55,575 nt of DNA from Shewanella morhuae (GCF_900156405.1 NZ_FTNN01000012.1:70032-125606); one strand, 5' to 3'; numbered from the stretch's first letter, positions 38,353-48,952 are shown. The notes: a model not told the origin generated them from the letters alone. Translations and numbers: made by a program.

Positions 38353-38856
38353 GTGACTACCCTACTTTGGATCATCGCCATGATCTTAGTGCTAGGAACG
38401 CTAGCTTACCTTCGGGTATCTTTGCTCACTACCACTATTGCAGCCGCTGTTGTCATGACGGCAGGCTGGGCACTCGATATTGTTGGCCCTATCTCTTGGA
38501 TCGTATTCCTGGTGATCGCGCTGCCGTTTAATATCAGTGCATTTAGACAAAATGTGATTAGCCGTCCACTGATGAAAGTTTATCGCGGCATCATGCCAGA
38601 AATGTCGACAACAGAAAAAGAAGCCATTGAAGCCGGCACCACATGGTGGGAAGCAGACTTATTTGCGGGTAATCCTAACTGGAAAAAACTGCATAATTAC
38701 CCTGTTGCTCGTTTAAGTGCCGATGAACAAGCCTTCCTCGATGGTCCTGTTGAAGAAGTGTGCCGCATGGTGAATCAACACCAAGTATCACACCAGTTGG
38801 CAGACTTACCTGCCGATGTATGGCAATACTTAAAAGATCACGGCTTTTTGCGATGA
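38353..38856 (+). CDS. fadE: FadE 5' frame (membrane anchor and start of the dehydrogenase)
   Basis: 167 residues as read. Ends in two foreign residues (Leu-Arg) after the T tract. It carries the anchor and the first dehydrogenase helices but no active-site residue, so alone it should be inactive. Confidence 0.6.
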   Translation: MTTLLWIIAMILVLGTLAYLRVSLLTTTIAAAVVMTAGWALDIVGPISWIVFLVIALPFNISAFRQNVISRPLMKVYRGIMPEMSTTEKEAIEAGTTWWEADLFAGNPNWKKLHNYPVARLSADEQAFLDGPVEEVCRMVNQHQVSHQLADLPADVWQYLKDHGFLR

Positions 38857-40799
38857 TCATTAAGAAAAAATTTGGCGGCTTAGAATATTCAGCCTATGCC
38901 CAATCTCGCGTATTACAAAAGCTAGCAGGCTTAAGCAGCGAATTAGCCTCAACTGTTGGTGTGCCTAACTCTTTAGGCCCTGGAGAATTGCTGCAACATT
39001 ACGGCACGCCAGAGCAACAAAACCATTATTTACCGCGTTTAGCCAAAGGGTTAGAAGTACCTTGTTTTGCACTCACAAGCCCAGAAGCGGGTAGCGATGC
39101 AGGCTCGATTCCTGACTTTGGTATTGTGTGTAAAGGCCAATGGGAAGGTGAAGAAATTCTCGGGATGAAACTGACCTGGAATAAGCGTTACATCACCTTA
39201 GCCCCTGTTGCGACCGTATTAGGCTTAGCCTTTAAACTGCGCGATCCAGATCATCTGCTTGGCGATAAAGAAGAACTTGGTATTACCTGTGCGTTGATCC
39301 CAACCGATATGGATGGCGTTGAAACCGGTCGTCGTCACTTCCCGCTAAACTGTATGTTCCAAAATGGTCCAACTCACGGCAACGAAGTATTTGTACCATT
39401 AAGCTTCATCATTGGCGGCCCTAAAATGGCTGGTCAAGGCTGGCGTATGCTGGTGGAATGTTTGTCTGTTGGCCGTGGTATCACCTTGCCATCAAACTCA
39501 GCGGGTGGCGTGAAAACTGCCGCACTAGCAACTGGAGCTTATGCGCGTATTCGTCGCCAATTCAAATTGCCTATTGGCAAACTTGAAGGTATTGAAGAGC
39601 CAATGGCACGCATCGGCGGCAACGCTTATCTTATGGATGCAGTAACAACGTTAACCACCACGGGTATTGATTTGGGTGAAAAACCCTCCGTAATCTCTGC
39701 GATTGTGAAATATCACTTAACAGACAGAATGCAACGATGCGTTATTGATGCCATGGATATTCACGGCGGTAAAGGCGTGTGCCTTGGCCCAAATAACTAT
39801 TTAGGTCGTGGCTACCAAGCCGCTCCTATCGCAATTACCGTTGAAGGTGCAAACATCCTGACCCGTTCTATGATCATCTACGGCCAAGGCGCAATTCGCT
39901 GTCATCCGTACGTGCTGGCAGAAATGGAATCTGCGTTTGATACTCAATCTGGTCAAGGTTTAGCTAACTTCGATGCGGCCATCTTTGGTCATATTGGTTT
40001 TGCAACCAGCAACTTTGTTCGTAGCTTCTGGCTAGGTCTGACATCAAGCCGTTTCTCTAACGCGCCTTACTCAGATAAAACCAAACGTTACTATCAACAA
40101 ATGAACCGTTTTAGTGCCAACCTTGCCCTGCTGTCTGACTTAGCCATGGCAACCTTGGGTGGCAATCTTAAACGTAAAGAACGTATCTCTGCCCGTTTAG
40201 GTGACTTACTAAGTCAGCTGTATCTGGCCTCTGCTACGCTGAAACGTTATGAAGATGAAGGTCGCCAAACCGACGATTTGCCATTAGTGCAATGGGCGGT
40301 TGAAGATGCACTGTACAAACTACAGGCTTCTTTAGACGATTTACTGGATAACTTCCCTGCGGGTCTTGGCGGCGTATTACGCGTGGTAATGTTCCCATTC
40401 GGTCGACCACTGAAACGTCCAAGTGATGTGTTAGATCATAAAGTGGCCAAGATCATGCAAACACCATGTGAAAGCCGTAACCGTTTAGGTAAAGGTCAGT
40501 TCTGGACTAACTCTGAGCATAATGCTGTCGGTATCCAAGAACAAACCCTGCTTGATATCATCGCGTCAGAGCCTTTGCATGACAAAGTCTGTAAAGCCAG
40601 TGGTAAACGCTTGCCATTTATGTGGTTAGATAAAGTTGCCGCTGAAGGTAAAGCATTAGGCGTGTTAACTGATGCAGAAGTGCTCTTACTGGAAAAAGCT
40701 GAGATTGGTCGGATGAAATCAATCAACGTTGATGATTTTGATCCCGCAGAACTGCGCCCAGAAATGGTTTCTAGCACTGCACAGGAACGTGCTGCGTAA
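38853..40799 (+). CDS. fadE: FadE 3' frame, possible re-initiation at ATGA
   Basis: 648 residues from the ATG at 38853, which overlaps the TGA of the first frame as ATGA. It begins [17 protein letters not shown] and holds the catalytic region and the C-terminal domain. There is no good ribosome site, so any translation would rely on coupling from the first frame. Whether two pieces could make an active enzyme is unknown. Confidence 0.6.
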   Translation: MIIKKKFGGLEYSAYAQSRVLQKLAGLSSELASTVGVPNSLGPGELLQHYGTPEQQNHYLPRLAKGLEVPCFALTSPEAGSDAGSIPDFGIVCKGQWEGEEILGMKLTWNKRYITLAPVATVLGLAFKLRDPDHLLGDKEELGITCALIPTDMDGVETGRRHFPLNCMFQNGPTHGNEVFVPLSFIIGGPKMAGQGWRMLVECLSVGRGITLPSNSAGGVKTAALATGAYARIRRQFKLPIGKLEGIEEPMARIGGNAYLMDAVTTLTTTGIDLGEKPSVISAIVKYHLTDRMQRCVIDAMDIHGGKGVCLGPNNYLGRGYQAAPIAITVEGANILTRSMIIYGQGAIRCHPYVLAEMESAFDTQSGQGLANFDAAIFGHIGFATSNFVRSFWLGLTSSRFSNAPYSDKTKRYYQQMNRFSANLALLSDLAMATLGGNLKRKERISARLGDLLSQLYLASATLKRYEDEGRQTDDLPLVQWAVEDALYKLQASLDDLLDNFPAGLGGVLRVVMFPFGRPLKRPSDVLDHKVAKIMQTPCESRNRLGKGQFWTNSEHNAVGIQEQTLLDIIASEPLHDKVCKASGKRLPFMWLDKVAAEGKALGVLTDAEVLLLEKAEIGRMKSINVDDFDPAELRPEMVSSTAQERAA

Positions 40800-40825
40800 T
40801 CGACTCCATAAGGTGTAAACCCACT

Positions 40826-40853
40826 AAAAGGAGGCTAATTAGCCTCCTTTTTT
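40826..40853. terminator. bidirectional terminator between fadE and the antiporter
   Basis: AAAAGGAGGCTAA directly followed by TTAGCCTCCTTTT and TT; T-rich on both strands, 26 bases after the fadE stop and 35 before the convergent antiporter stop. Confidence 0.85.
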
Positions 40854-40888
40854 ATTGCCATAATTCTTACTAAAAAGCGTTCACTAAG

Positions 40889-42766
40889 TTAGGATTTCGC
40901 CGGCATGGCTTCTTCTACTGCTTTATCTTGGACTGCTTGCGCTTCCTCCTCTGCAATAGCTTGCTGTATTTTGGCTTCTTCTAAGGCTTCAATAGGTAAT
41001 AAACTAATCAGCTCAATACTATTCGGAAATACGGTATCGTTGCCTGAAACAACCATAACTTTACCGTCCTTAGTGAGATAAACCAATGGCATTGCAGTTT
41101 CACCGTAACGCTTACAAAAATGCTCGAAACTGAAGTTTTCGGTAATATTGGTCACCTTAAGTACAGCGCCCTTTGCCATCAAACTGGCAATTTTGGCGTA
41201 GGATACCGAATCACCAAATAAACATAAACGCTGTTTATAGGACTCAGATAACTGATGTCGAGCACTGCCTGTCTCGCTATTATTGAGTTCAAAGACTTTT
41301 TTCTCGCCAAAAAAGTCTTGAAAATAGAAACTGACAAGTGGGTTGAGTTGACGATAAGGTGAGATGATTAGCACTCGGCCAATACCGGTTAAATCCATAT
41401 ATGTTTCAGCATGTTCAGATGCGGGATTACCAAAATACACCGGAATATTATCCATCCGAGCGAGGCGAATGTTATCCCAGTTGTTGTCAGCTAATAGCAC
41501 TTTGATATCTTTCGACTTTAAGATTTTAGCTAATTCTCGAGAAAATTTAGAAGCGCCAAAAATCAATAAACCTTGGGCGGAATCGGCTTTAACGCCAAGA
41601 AAACGTGCCCAGCGTCCTGCGGTTAGACTTTGGATCACCACAGTGCCAATAATAATTAAAAATACTAAAGGCACAATCGCATCGGCGCCCTGCACATTAT
41701 TAGCCTCCAACTTAATCGCAAATAGAGACGATACTGCTGCAGCAACAATGCCCCGCGGCGCAATCCAACATAAAAACCACTTATCGGCCCGTGACAATGA
41801 TGTCCCCACACCAGACACCCAAATACTCAGTGGCCGCGCGACTAACATCGTCACCGCCAATACACCCACGCCACCCCAGCCTAAATCGAGCATGGCAGTC
41901 GAATCGAGTCGCGCAGCCAGTAAAATAAACAATGCTGAAATAAGTAATACCGTTAGGGTTTCTTTAAATTCAAGGATTTCAGCGATATCAACACCACGCA
42001 TATTGGCTAACCAAATTCCCATAACCGTGACAGTTAATAATCCTGATTCCTCTTGTAATAGATTCGAGCCAACGAATATGCCTAACATAAGTGTTAGTAC
42101 CGCGGTATTACGTAAATAGTGCGGTAGCAGATTACGCCTCAATATTTGCCCAGTGAAATAACCAGCAACAGCGCCCAGCCCAAGCCCTAAAGAGAGCATA
42201 GAACCAAGGGCATACAGCACATGAGTAGTCGGATCGCCAGAAACGGTGATGTATTCAAAAACGAGCACTGCTAGTAGCGCACCTATCGGGTCGATAACAA
42301 TCCCTTCCCAACGTAAAATACTCGCAAGCTGAGATTTAGGCCGCACACTTCTTAGCATAGGGACAATAACCGTCGGCCCAGTAACAACCACCAATGCCCC
42401 AAAAAGCAACGCTATTTCCCAACTAAAATCCAGTAAATAAAAGGTCGCTGTCGTGATGCAAGCCCAGGTGATTGCAGTCCCAATCGTCACCAGATGCGTC
42501 ACCATTCGACCATGATCTTTGATTTCTTTAAAATTAAGGGTCAAAGCGCCCTCAAATAAAATCACCGCAACCCCGAGGGAAATGATCGGAAACAGCAAAT
42601 TACCAAAAATAGCATCAGGATTAAGGAACCCAAGTCCGGGCCCTAAGGTTAAGCCACACAGTAGTAACGGCAAAATTGCCGGTAAGCGTAATTTCCAGCC
42701 TAGCCACTGACAAAAAAGTGATAACACTCCAATCAATGCCAACATGCCAGTGATTTGTTCAACCAT
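40889..42766 (-). CDS. CPA1-family cation:proton antiporter with RCK domain
   Basis: 625 residues from the ATG at 42766 (CTAGGA six bases upstream; the frame is open to 42802). About 12 membrane segments with GPTVIVPMLR and the ion-binding region EGIVIDPIGALLAVLVFE. After residue 395 comes a Rossmann-type RCK/TrkA-N part (LLIFGASKFSRELAKIL) and a short TrkA-C-like part, then an Ala/Glu/Gln-rich tail. Probably exchanges Na+ or K+ for H+ at the inner membrane with nucleotide control. Ion choice is not decidable. Confidence 0.88.
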   Translation of the reverse strand: MVEQITGMLALIGVLSLFCQWLGWKLRLPAILPLLLCGLTLGPGLGFLNPDAIFGNLLFPIISLGVAVILFEGALTLNFKEIKDHGRMVTHLVTIGTAITWACITTATFYLLDFSWEIALLFGALVVVTGPTVIVPMLRSVRPKSQLASILRWEGIVIDPIGALLAVLVFEYITVSGDPTTHVLYALGSMLSLGLGLGAVAGYFTGQILRRNLLPHYLRNTAVLTLMLGIFVGSNLLQEESGLLTVTVMGIWLANMRGVDIAEILEFKETLTVLLISALFILLAARLDSTAMLDLGWGGVGVLAVTMLVARPLSIWVSGVGTSLSRADKWFLCWIAPRGIVAAAVSSLFAIKLEANNVQGADAIVPLVFLIIIGTVVIQSLTAGRWARFLGVKADSAQGLLIFGASKFSRELAKILKSKDIKVLLADNNWDNIRLARMDNIPVYFGNPASEHAETYMDLTGIGRVLIISPYRQLNPLVSFYFQDFFGEKKVFELNNSETGSARHQLSESYKQRLCLFGDSVSYAKIASLMAKGAVLKVTNITENFSFEHFCKRYGETAMPLVYLTKDGKVMVVSGNDTVFPNSIELISLLPIEALEEAKIQQAIAEEEAQAVQDKAVEEAMPAKS

Positions 42767-42994
42767 AAAAAATCCTAGAGGTGAGAAAAACGATTGGCTC
42801 AAAGTATCTTAATAAAATAAATGATACGAGCATGATAATGGTTAAAAAATATCTATTTAGCTTAACAATAGCAGTAAATATCTAAATGCTATGGCATTTA
42901 TTAGAACTAAAAGTAAGCCACCATAACCCTGTCGAGCACACTATAACAGAGAGCGGACTGTGATTAATTAGTAAAATTTAATTAATAAAAAGTG

Positions 42995-43038
42995 ATAAAT
43001 AAAAAGGTCTTACATAACAGTAAGACCTTTTTATTTAT
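42995..43038. terminator. long perfect hairpin in the 42767-43208 gap
   Basis: A 19-bp perfect stem, ATAAATAAAAAGGTCTTAC with loop ATAACA and its complement, T-rich on both sides. On the minus strand it lies 171 bases after the TIGR03503 stop and is its likely terminator. The 442-base gap holds no gene that I can support. Nearer the stop is a two-part palindrome, AGTAAC-ATG-GTTAATTAAC-TCA-GTTACT (43179-43206). Confidence 0.7.
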
Positions 43039-43208
43039 GGCGGAGTAGGCAATATTCGGCCGCCTCGCTTCAATGTGACAGCCTAAATATCAAAAAATGA
43101 CCTATTAACTATACGACATATCCAAATTTGCCCACATCCGAAAACCAATGTATATATATCTGACAGACTTATTTTTTAGTAACATGGTTAATTAACTCAG
43201 TTACTTAG

Positions 43209-44612
43209 CTAATTATTGTTATCTGTTTCATCAGGCAGCGTGAGATCGATATCATCCAGCGAGGGTGCTGGTGCTTGCTTCACTGGTTTTTGCTGTTGTA
43301 CACGTAATTCAGCAGCCGCTAAAGCCTGCGCTAGGCTTTGACGTTTGCGCCATACAACTAAACCTAAAACACCCAGTATCAGTAAAATGACATTAATGGT
43401 CACAATCCAGAATATAGCGTCTTTTTTCGCAAGTGCTTCCTCATCGGCCGCTTTTTGCGCAGCGATGGCGGCAACAGCAGCTAGCTCCTTCGCAGTAGGT
43501 AATGGCGGCGGAGGTGGAGTTAAACTGAAGAACTGTTCAGGTAAATCGAGTATAACTTCACGGCCGGCCACTGTCGTTGTGGCGACAGTTCCCTTAAGTT
43601 TATAACGGCCAAACTCAATGAGAGTGGGTAATACTAACTCACTATCCGCTTGTGTTAGACCATCGACAATCAAGGGAACTTGCATGCCAGCAGGACCCGT
43701 TAATTCAAATGAAAAATGTGTTTCAGCTAATTGCAGCGCGCTATTATCGACATGCAACATCACTTTCCATTCAGCCATTGATGAGTCTTCAGGCGTAATA
43801 ACCTCAACATTTATTGGTCGGGGTGATAACCTAAATAGAGATGAAACTTGTCTGTCAAAGACATTGTTGCGCGCCTGAACCACAAAACGATAATCCCCCC
43901 AAGGCTGCCTGATATCAATATTACTGGTAAATATTCCGTCGTCGGGTCTTTCATCATAATCTTCGCCATTGTCTTTATAAGAGCCAACTATAATGTCGCC
44001 AGCGGCGAAGTTTTCATCACCCGCTTTATGCCTACTGACAAAATGAGCATTCCATTCAACAAGATAATCTAACCCTGGCAAGCGCATACGCTGAGCATCA
44101 CCCATTAATTGGGCCACTAGCTTAATTTGCTCACCTTGAAAAAGAGGTTGTGGCAATGGCTGAACTTCAATTTCTAACTTAGACACTTTTTTAATCGTCG
44201 AAGTCGGCACCACTTTGCCTATTAGCTGCCAAGGCCCCGGCATGGGTGACTCAATGTAAATAATGTCGCCGGTAATACCAGCAGCCCATTTGACTGTTTT
44301 AGGATGACGATCTGAGTACATTTTACTGCCATCAGGCAATACAACGATAACGGGCCCAGAATCGTAATCTCGCTCCACAAATAGCGTCATGTTATCGACC
44401 ATATGATCAATACGAAAACGGTTTTTGAGCTCAGATGCCGTATCCACCGCAACAATCGGCGCAGCAATCGGCGCAGCTTTGGGCGCAGCTTTGGGCGGCT
44501 GGGCACTTGTTTGAGCTGTATCAGACCCAACGGCAAACACGGCAGTGACGCTAAGCAGCGAGGTTGTGGTAAGCAGGTAAACAGTTAACAGAGTATTACG
44601 CGATATCGGCAT
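43209..44612 (-). CDS. TIGR03503-family exported/membrane protein
   Basis: 467 residues from the ATG at 44612, eleven bases after dnaQ; the frame extends into dnaQ. Signal peptide or anchor (LLTVYLLTTTSLLSVTAVFA), a proline/alanine linker, beta-rich periplasmic domains with MYSDRHP and DDGIFTSNIDI, and a C-terminal membrane helix (FWIVTINVILLILGVLGLVV) with a cytoplasmic tail. Fits the uncharacterised TIGR03503 family. Same operon as dnaQ. Confidence 0.8.
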   Translation of the reverse strand: MPISRNTLLTVYLLTTTSLLSVTAVFAVGSDTAQTSAQPPKAAPKAAPIAAPIVAVDTASELKNRFRIDHMVDNMTLFVERDYDSGPVIVVLPDGSKMYSDRHPKTVKWAAGITGDIIYIESPMPGPWQLIGKVVPTSTIKKVSKLEIEVQPLPQPLFQGEQIKLVAQLMGDAQRMRLPGLDYLVEWNAHFVSRHKAGDENFAAGDIIVGSYKDNGEDYDERPDDGIFTSNIDIRQPWGDYRFVVQARNNVFDRQVSSLFRLSPRPINVEVITPEDSSMAEWKVMLHVDNSALQLAETHFSFELTGPAGMQVPLIVDGLTQADSELVLPTLIEFGRYKLKGTVATTTVAGREVILDLPEQFFSLTPPPPPLPTAKELAAVAAIAAQKAADEEALAKKDAIFWIVTINVILLILGVLGLVVWRKRQSLAQALAAAELRVQQQKPVKQAPAPSLDDIDLTLPDETDNNN

Positions 44613-44622
44613 AGTGATTATT

Positions 44623-45351
44623 CTATCCTCTCCAGAGGCATTTACCTGATTTTGCGACGAGATCAAGGCGTTGCTCATGCATAGTCAGTTCATCGGCAGA
44701 TGCAGCAATCACTTTAAGATTAAGTGATTGCGGATCAAAACGTTGGATCCCGCCCCCTTCCTGGCCCGCTTCTTCGTTGGACAAATTAAACTTTGTTTGC
44801 CCGCCTGTCATGATCAGATAAACATCAGCGAGGATCTCGGCATCGAGTAAAGCGCCGTGATATTCGCGCCGAGAAGTATCTACGCCATAACGCTTACACA
44901 AAGCATCGAGGTTATTTTTTTGCCCAGGGTGCAGGTATTTAGCGATAACTAAGGTATCGAGAATACTACAAATATCGGCAGTTTTCGGCCCGCGTGGCTG
45001 TAATAGCGAGAACTCATGATCCATGAAGTTCACATCGAAGCTCGCGTTATGGGCGACAATTTCAGCACCGTCGATAAAATCAATAAATGCTTGAGAAATT
45101 TGTTGAAAACGAGGTTCATTAGCCACCCGCTCATCGGTAATACCGTGAACAGCAATGGCTTCAGGGTCAATCGCCTGACCTGGGTTGATATATTGGTGAT
45201 AATAACGCCCCGTCAAACGACGGTTCACCACTTCTACACAACCAATTTCGATAATCCTATGGCCTAAATAGATGGCGCCGCTGCCTTGGTTCATACCTGT
45301 GGTTTCGGTATCTAAAATAACCTGACGGCTCGCGTTAGAGATAATATTCAT
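44623..45351 (-). CDS. dnaQ: DNA polymerase III epsilon subunit (proofreading exonuclease)
   Basis: 242 residues. DEDDh exonuclease: Asp14 and Glu16 in [23 protein letters not shown], and the final motif [15 protein letters not shown] with catalytic His and Asp. The C-terminal tail binds the polymerase alpha subunit in the family. Divergent from rnhA with 69 bases between starts, as in E. coli. Confidence 0.96.
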   Translation of the reverse strand: MNIISNASRQVILDTETTGMNQGSGAIYLGHRIIEIGCVEVVNRRLTGRYYHQYINPGQAIDPEAIAVHGITDERVANEPRFQQISQAFIDFIDGAEIVAHNASFDVNFMDHEFSLLQPRGPKTADICSILDTLVIAKYLHPGQKNNLDALCKRYGVDTSRREYHGALLDAEILADVYLIMTGGQTKFNLSNEEAGQEGGGIQRFDPQSLNLKVIAASADELTMHEQRLDLVAKSGKCLWRG

Positions 45352-45420
45352 TTTTTATGCGCTTCTTATGACAATTTTTGGTTATACTCGGCCGAAATTC
45401 CCGGCGATGGTAACAATTTA

Positions 45421-45891
45421 ATGACTGAACTAAAACTGATCCACATCTTCACCGACGGCTCTTGCTTAGGCAATCCCGGTCCTGGCGGCTATGGTATTGT
45501 AATGAATTATAAGGACCATACAAAGGAGATGTCCGACGGTTTTGCACTCACGACCAATAATCGCATGGAATTATTAGCGCCAATCATAGCGTTAGAAAGC
45601 TTAAAAGAGCCTTGCCAAGTTGTGCTCACCAGTGACAGTCAGTATATGCGCCAAGGTATAATGACCTGGATCCATGGCTGGAAGAAAAAAGGCTGGATGA
45701 CCTCAAACCGTACTCCAGTTAAAAACGTTGACCTATGGAAACGTTTAGATAAAGCGGCCCAAATGCACACAATAGATTGGCAATGGGTGAAAGGCCACGC
45801 AGGTCACGCCGAAAACGAACGCTGCGATGTGTTAGCTCGTACTGCCGCAGAATCTAAGCCAACTCAACCGGACTTAGGCTACCAACCTTAA
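45421..45891 (+). CDS. rnhA: ribonuclease HI
   Basis: 156 residues. Catalytic residues seen in [16 protein letters not shown] (Asp), [10 protein letters not shown] (Glu), LTSDSQY (Asp) and ENERCDVLA (Asp), plus the basic handle [11 protein letters not shown] and HAGHAENE. Degrades RNA in RNA-DNA hybrids. Divergent from dnaQ; both must share the 69-base control region. Confidence 0.97.
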   Translation: MTELKLIHIFTDGSCLGNPGPGGYGIVMNYKDHTKEMSDGFALTTNNRMELLAPIIALESLKEPCQVVLTSDSQYMRQGIMTWIHGWKKKGWMTSNRTPVKNVDLWKRLDKAAQMHTIDWQWVKGHAGHAENERCDVLARTAAESKPTQPDLGYQP

Positions 45892-46009
45892 CGCCAATGT
45901 TATCCAACTCAAACTGACTGCGTTCGATTGTCGCTGCATTAAATGATTGTAACAACGATAGATTGTGTCAGCAAAAATGAGAGTGGCTCAAGTCAGATAT
46001 ATAAGAGTC

Positions 46010-46034
46010 ACGCCCAAGTTAACAACTTGGGCGT
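46010..46034. repeat. perfect inverted repeat between rnhA and the LysR gene
   Basis: ACGCCCAAGTT-AAC-AACTTGGGCGT, 11-bp arms and a 3-base loop between convergent genes. No T run follows, so it may be a weak terminator or an RNA-stabilising hairpin. Confidence 0.5.
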
Positions 46035-46070
46035 ATAGGTGGTTATCATCAAGATAACATTTCAAAGCGG

Positions 46071-46976
46071 TTATTCAGTTTCAGCAGTGATATTGAAAAA
46101 GTTCTCACAAAACGCCACAAATGCTTGGCCAAGAGAAGTTGCTTGACGGCTTTTATGGGTAATTCGATAAAACTGCCGCTCCAGCACTAATCCCTCGATT
46201 GTCACTAATGCCAACTCTTTACGACTGATGTCTTTATCCAATGCAAGCTCAGACAATACTCCAAGCCCAGCACCTTGTTTGACCGCCAATTTAATTGCAT
46301 CTGGTGTAGTAAAACAGAACTTAGCTTCGGGTCGCATATCCAACTCATTGGCAGCATTCACAAAATACTCTCGAGTACCAGAACCCTCTTCACGCAACAC
46401 CCAAGATTGTCCTTTAACAGCCGCGGGGGTAACCACTTTGCCTGCCAGCGGGTGCGCTGGATGACAAAACACCAGTAGTCTATCCTTGTGCCACGCTTCA
46501 ACATGTAAACGGTTATCGGTACAATAACCCTCGATAAAGCCCATTTCAGATCTAAATTGCGCAACCGCTTGGATAACATCTTGAGTATTAGTTATCGCAA
46601 CATCCACATGGGTTTGGGTGTGTTGCTGGCAAAATGCCACCGCCGCTTTCGCCAACAAATAATTACCAATCGTTGAACTAGCACTAACACTTAAACGCCC
46701 GACGAGATCGCCACCATGGTAGGTAAACGCTTGCTCAATTTGTTCGACTCGATGCAATAAATCCGTTGCCAGCGGTAACAGCAAATTACCCTGTGAGTTT
46801 AATTGCAATCGATTACCAATCCGCTCAAATAAACGCGCATTAAGCTGTTTTTCTAGCTCAGCTAAGGCCATAGATGTTGCTGGTGGCGATAGGTTCACTT
46901 GCTCTGCGGCCTTTGCGACTTGACCGCTGCGCGCCACTGCCTCAAATACTGCCAATTGTCTTAGGGTGATACGCAT
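46071..46976 (-). CDS. LysR-family regulator, YeiE-like
   Basis: 301 residues. An N-terminal winged helix-turn-helix (LRQLAVFEAVARSGQVAKAA, then ATSMALAELEKQLNARLFER) and a substrate-binding effector domain with SSTIGNYLLAKA, FRSEMGFIEG and WVLREEGSGTREYF, which resemble E. coli YeiE closely. Ligand unknown. Its start lies 39 bases after the stop of the methyltransferase, so the two may be co-transcribed. Confidence 0.88.
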   Translation of the reverse strand: MRITLRQLAVFEAVARSGQVAKAAEQVNLSPPATSMALAELEKQLNARLFERIGNRLQLNSQGNLLLPLATDLLHRVEQIEQAFTYHGGDLVGRLSVSASSTIGNYLLAKAAVAFCQQHTQTHVDVAITNTQDVIQAVAQFRSEMGFIEGYCTDNRLHVEAWHKDRLLVFCHPAHPLAGKVVTPAAVKGQSWVLREEGSGTREYFVNAANELDMRPEAKFCFTTPDAIKLAVKQGAGLGVLSELALDKDISRKELALVTIEGLVLERQFYRITHKSRQATSLGQAFVAFCENFFNITAETE

Positions 46977-47015
46977 ATAAAAACCTGCACGTTAAAAATA
47001 GAAATAGCCTGCCCG

Positions 47016-47771
47016 TTATTCAGTATGTTCAGATAATGGCTTTGATAAATTATCAGATAAATGCTCTGCACATCCAGCCGTTGGCGCTGTACTCCAATTG
47101 GTTTGTCGCATCTTGCGTTTATCACGGATAGGTGTAAGTGGCGATTCCAGTTTACGTGCCACAATCACATATAAACTACCCGCACTGGGTAACCACGAGG
47201 CTAAGCTTTGTTGAAAAAATCGCCCTTGGGTAAACTCACCGATTAACGGGTGATAAACCAAACGTTCATCTGCGACAACTTGATAACCTAATAATCCTAA
47301 CCAATCTCGCACGCGTGATGGCATAAAAAAACGACCATTCCAAGGAAGGCAATCCTGGTATTTAGGCCACAATTTACCCAAAAATAGTGGACTTAAAGGA
47401 TTAAATCCAACAATAAAAAGATAGCCTCCAGCTATGAGCACTCGATCAGTTTCACGTAGGATACGGTAAGGATCGGGTTCAAACTCAAGTAACAAACTCA
47501 TTACGACAGCATCAATAACCCCATTCTGCAGCGGTAAATGACAGAAATCACCTATGATTGATGCGTCTTGGGATGATAGCGAAAAATGATGCGCTACCGG
47601 TGATGCCATGCTCGATAATGCTGCGCTCAAAGGGCCTAACTTTAATAGATGATAACCAAATACTCTTGGCCACCAGTTTTCAAGATGTGCGGCTACCGCT
47701 TGTTGCAGCGCTGCGCCATTGGGTAAGTCATCCCACTGCTTTGGCTTGAGATCAAAACTGAAATGCGACAC
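47016..47771 (-). CDS. YafS-like methyltransferase-fold protein
   Basis: 251 residues, resembling E. coli YafS, which also lies beside gloB, dnaQ and rnhA. The later part looks like Methyltransf_11 (VIDAVVMSLLLEFEPDPYRILRE cut short, then VLIAGGYLFIVGFNPLSP). The glycine loop expected for SAM (DxGxGxG) is missing; HLLKLGPLSAAL stands there. It may bind SAM weakly or not at all. Divergent from gloB by 161 bases. Confidence 0.78.
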   Translation of the reverse strand: MSHFSFDLKPKQWDDLPNGAALQQAVAAHLENWWPRVFGYHLLKLGPLSAALSSMASPVAHHFSLSSQDASIIGDFCHLPLQNGVIDAVVMSLLLEFEPDPYRILRETDRVLIAGGYLFIVGFNPLSPLFLGKLWPKYQDCLPWNGRFFMPSRVRDWLGLLGYQVVADERLVYHPLIGEFTQGRFFQQSLASWLPSAGSLYVIVARKLESPLTPIRDKRKMRQTNWSTAPTAGCAEHLSDNLSKPLSEHTE

Positions 47772-47932
47772 AGAGTTCCTCCGTTAGCTTGGGGCCATTA
47801 TCCAATACTACAGATGCTAACATACTGCGACTTAAATACTGCCACACCGCTTGGCCGTAAACATCGCCAAGGGTCATACACTCATGGATAATACCCTTAT
47901 CTTTATACTCAAACACAGACATAGGTATTGCT

Positions 47933-48721
47933 ATGCTCACTATAACAGCAGTTAAAGCCTTTAATGACAATTATATCTGGGTGTTACAACAGGCTCAGGC
48001 ACACGTTTATGTTGTCGACCCAGGTGATGCTAAGGTGGTGATTAACTACCTTAACGCGAATCAGCTCACGTTAGCTGGAATTTTACTGACGCATCACCAT
48101 AGAGACCACACAGGAGGAGTCGCAGAACTTCAAGCCTATAGTGGCAATCAACTCACGGTTTATGGCCCAAATAATGAAGCCATTGCAGACATGACTCATC
48201 CACTTGATGCCAAAACACAGCCTATGCTCACGCTTGACTATCTAAACGCACCACTGCAAGTGCTCGATGTGCCTGGGCATACCGCAGGGCATATCGCCTA
48301 CGTTATTGAAGATGCCTTATTTTGTGGTGATACCTTATTTAGCGGCGGATGTGGCCGTTTATTTGAAGGCACGCCAGCGCAAATGCTTGCATCGCTCAAA
48401 CAACTCAGCCAATTACCGGAAAATACACGAGTTTATTGTGCCCATGAATATACCCTATCCAATCTCAAATTCGCTCTCGCGGTCAATCCGAACAATATCG
48501 AGTTACAAGCCTACAACGAACAAGCTAAAAAATTACGAAGCCAAGATGAGCCCACTATCCCCTCTACCATTGCATTAGAACGTGCTATTAACCCATTTTT
48601 ACGCGCAGCCGATCCTGACATTGTAGCCAGCATCAAGCAGCATTTTAACGCAATAAAACCGACAAAATTGGATGAACTGAGCTGTTTTACTTTACTCAGA
48701 CAGTGGAAAGATATTTTTTGA
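47933..48721 (+). CDS. gloB: glyoxalase II (hydroxyacylglutathione hydrolase)
   Basis: 262 residues, metallo-beta-lactamase fold. Metal site [10 protein letters not shown], then [28 protein letters not shown] and [13 protein letters not shown]. Cleaves S-lactoylglutathione to lactate and glutathione, completing the route begun by GloA (10065). Confidence 0.96.
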   Translation: MLTITAVKAFNDNYIWVLQQAQAHVYVVDPGDAKVVINYLNANQLTLAGILLTHHHRDHTGGVAELQAYSGNQLTVYGPNNEAIADMTHPLDAKTQPMLTLDYLNAPLQVLDVPGHTAGHIAYVIEDALFCGDTLFSGGCGRLFEGTPAQMLASLKQLSQLPENTRVYCAHEYTLSNLKFALAVNPNNIELQAYNEQAKKLRSQDEPTIPSTIALERAINPFLRAADPDIVASIKQHFNAIKPTKLDELSCFTLLRQWKDIF

Positions 48722-48952
48722 TCACAAAAGCAATATTATTGATTGAAATTTAAACTGTTTTTTCCACTTTTGATGATGTAAGTCAAAAATAGCCTTACAT
48801 TATGTACGATAATTAAGGGACAAGATCGCAAAGATCCCATAGAATGGCTCGTTTTGCGTGAATACTTTGCGCGCTGCGTTGTCTTTATCTTTATAAAAAA
48901 CATATCGTTACTGTAAAGAGAGTAATGCACTAACAGAGGACTACCGTTTTCA

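Larger units (their letters stand above)
38353..40799 (+). pseudogene. fadE: acyl-CoA dehydrogenase FadE, interrupted by a one-base frameshift
   Basis: The two frames together match E. coli FadE along its length. GTG start at 38353 with AGGAG seven bases upstream. Two N-terminal membrane segments, then the acyl-CoA dehydrogenase domains, with catalytic Glu in [13 protein letters not shown], and the FadE-type C-terminal domain ending near NVDDFDP. The first frame runs to HGFLR and TGA at 38856; the match goes on one frame over. Five T at 38845-38849 stand where six would give HGFFAMIIKK. With one T added the gene would give 815 residues (E. coli 814). No other damage is seen. True loss, sequencing error or slippage cannot be told apart here. 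Confidence 0.85.

Noticed and set aside
38842..38856. Programmed -1 frameshift in fadE
   Set aside because: The site reads C TTT TTG, which is not a canonical X XXY YYZ slippery heptamer because the first base differs, and no downstream stem was evident. Kept only as a remote option.
41364..42119. 251-residue plus-strand ORF opposite the antiporter
   Set aside because: It is a shadow of a well-supported membrane protein gene; its sequence has no recognisable fold.
43150..43168. LexA-like site (TGTATATATATCTGACAG)
   Set aside because: The CTGT and ACAG halves are not at the required spacing.
47752..47970. 72-residue minus-strand ORF between the methyltransferase and gloB
   Set aside because: It overlaps both starts of divergent genes that are secure and lacks a ribosome site.
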